Below, piece by piece: positions 39,649 through 40,853 of a stretch of DNA of 40,853 nucleotides; the first letter of the stretch is position 1; each line of letters begins with the position of its first letter. The DNA is from an uncultured Clostridium sp. GTDB taxonomy: Bacteria; Bacillota; Clostridia; TANB77; CAG-508. The position numbers were made by a program, and so were the translations under genes. The stretch spans positions 1 to 40,853 of the forward strand of contig USJU01000001.1 in assembly GCA_900555085.1 (NCBI GenBank), written 5' to 3'. The notes under the pieces are model-generated. The model did not search any database. It was not told the DNA's origin and saw only the letters and a program-made list of their open reading frames with translations.

Positions 39649-40853
39649 ATGGAAAAGAAATTTATTAATGTTTCTGCAAATGAAAACAATCCTTTATGGA
39701 ATAAAATTATTATGCGTGAAACACCTTTATATAAAAGAGATAATGATTTACGTACAGATTTTGAGAGAGATTATACTCGTGTTATTTATACAAATGCTTA
39801 CCGTAGAATGAAACATAAAACTCAAGTTTTTTTTCTCCTACAAATGACCATATTTGTACAAGAATTGATCATGTTAATAATGTTGAATCTATTAGCTACA
39901 CCATTGCCAATGCTTTAGGCTTAAATACTTCTCTTACAAAAGCAATTGCAACTGCACACGATATTGGGCATAGTCCTTTTGGGCATAGAGGTGAAAAAAT
40001 TCTTTCAAATATTTCTCAAAAGGAAATTGGTGAAACTTTTTGGCATGAAAAAAATGGTTTAGATGTTGTAGATAAAATCGAGCTTTTAGAAGATAACAAT
40101 GGTTTTAAGAAAAACTTAGATTTAACCTATGCTGTTAGAGATGGTATTATTTCTCATTGCGGGGAAGTAAATGAAAAATTTCTAAAACCTCGTGAAGAAT
40201 TTATAGACTTACAAACTTACATAACACCTAACCAATATTCTCCATTTACTTGGGAGGGGTGTGTGGTAAAAATATCAGATAAAATTTCATATATAAGTAG
40301 AGATATTGAGGATGCAATTTTACTTGGTCTTTTAGATGATAGTTTGGAAGAGTTACATGAAATATTAAAATTTGAAAAGAAAGCAATTATAAACAATTCT
40401 GTTATTATTAATAAATTAATTTTCGATTTATGCACAAATTCAAATCCAGATGATGGTTTGATATTTTCAGATGAAAGTTTACAATTATTAGATAATATTA
40501 AAGCATTTAATTATAAAAATATCTATTATTCAGATAAGGTTTTAGCTTCTGAAAAATACTTTGAATTAGTATTAACTCAAATATTTGAAATATTAAAATC
40601 CGCTTATGATAAAGAAAACACATTAGAAAATTTAAATAAAATGAAAAAAAATTATAATTCAGTTGTAACACCTTTTATAAAATGGATAAATTGTTACTGG
40701 AATTTAACAGATAGAGAGAATACAAATTTACAAAATAAAATTTTGTTTGATATAAATAATAAGAAAGATTATTTAAAAGCTATAATTTATTATATTTCTG
40801 GTATGACTGATAATTATGCTATTGAATGTTATAATAATATAATTGGATTCTAA
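39649..40853 (+). pseudogene. dGTPase-like HD-domain phosphohydrolase, frameshifted in a T-run
   Basis: The gene starts at ATG 39649 (MEKKFINVSANENNPLWNK). The first part reads RVIYTNAYRRMKHKTQVFF, then the frame is lost at a run of eight T (about 39825-39832). One more T would give KTQVFFSPTNDHICTRIDHV and a frame that continues without another break to the TAA at 40853, about 401 residues in total. The shifted part carries the HD metal site (TAHDIGHSPFGHRGE) and VKISDKISYISRDIEDA. The complete family hydrolyses dGTP to deoxyguanosine and triphosphate. Unshifted, the product would be 89 residues and inactive. The break is a homopolymer indel: a sequence error, a true mutation or slippage could explain it. 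Confidence 0.85.

Overview
The window is AT-rich DNA with Bacillota (Firmicutes) housekeeping genes. Strong Shine-Dalgarno sites (AGGAGG), a CIRCE operator before groES, a glmS ribozyme before glmS, a GroEL tail with a Clostridia-style Cys/Gly-rich end and many T-tailed hairpins suggest an uncultured, gut-type Clostridia-like bacterium. I cannot name the species. A gene ending in TGA within an ATGA overlap (31855) argues for the standard genetic code.

Layout. (1) 1-10430, chromosomal backbone: a partial, GC-richer gene resembling a conjugative-element ORF, mutL, two Cys-rich microproteins, groEL-groES, pyrG, deoD, dgkA, uvrC and a small frameshifted gene. (2) 10511-34492, an integrated mobile element of about 24 kb. 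It is bounded by a 16-bp direct repeat derived from initiator tRNA-fMet and carries a 32-bp direct repeat just inside each end. From the right it has a tyrosine integrase, an ABC-three-component cassette with an HNH protein, a regulator-like gene, and a divergent leftward operon of excisionase-like protein, replisome organizer and DnaC-like ATPase. Next come a cluster of hairpins (possible origin), a type I restriction-modification operon with extra genes, several unknown genes, an HTH-Fic protein, and a HEPN protein paired with an AbiA-like reverse transcriptase (RT). (3) 34497-40853, backbone again: a nucleotidyltransferase-like gene, a relic of a surface-protein tail, the glmS ribozyme and glmS, a DUF421 membrane protein, a DUF3006 protein, a ComEC-like MBL-fold protein and a frameshifted dGTPase-type HD gene.

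How the element may work. Integrase and excisionase move it, and the organizer and loader may replicate it after excision. Three promoters (integrase, regulator-like gene, excisionase/replication operon) each carry a GTTAAC site at the same place in the -35/-10 spacer and a second one just past the -10, so one regulator could coordinate excision and replication. I see no relaxase, FtsK-like protein or capsid gene, so the element looks like a satellite or an integrative element mobilised by a helper. Its cargo is mostly defence: type I RM, ABC-3C/HNH, RT plus HEPN, and possibly Fic.

Several genes are interrupted by single changes: the RT (in-frame TGA), the dGTPase (T-run frameshift), the small gene at 10253-10430 (frameshift in CCC) and the uvrC start (ATA). 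Sequence errors should be excluded before reading biology into them.
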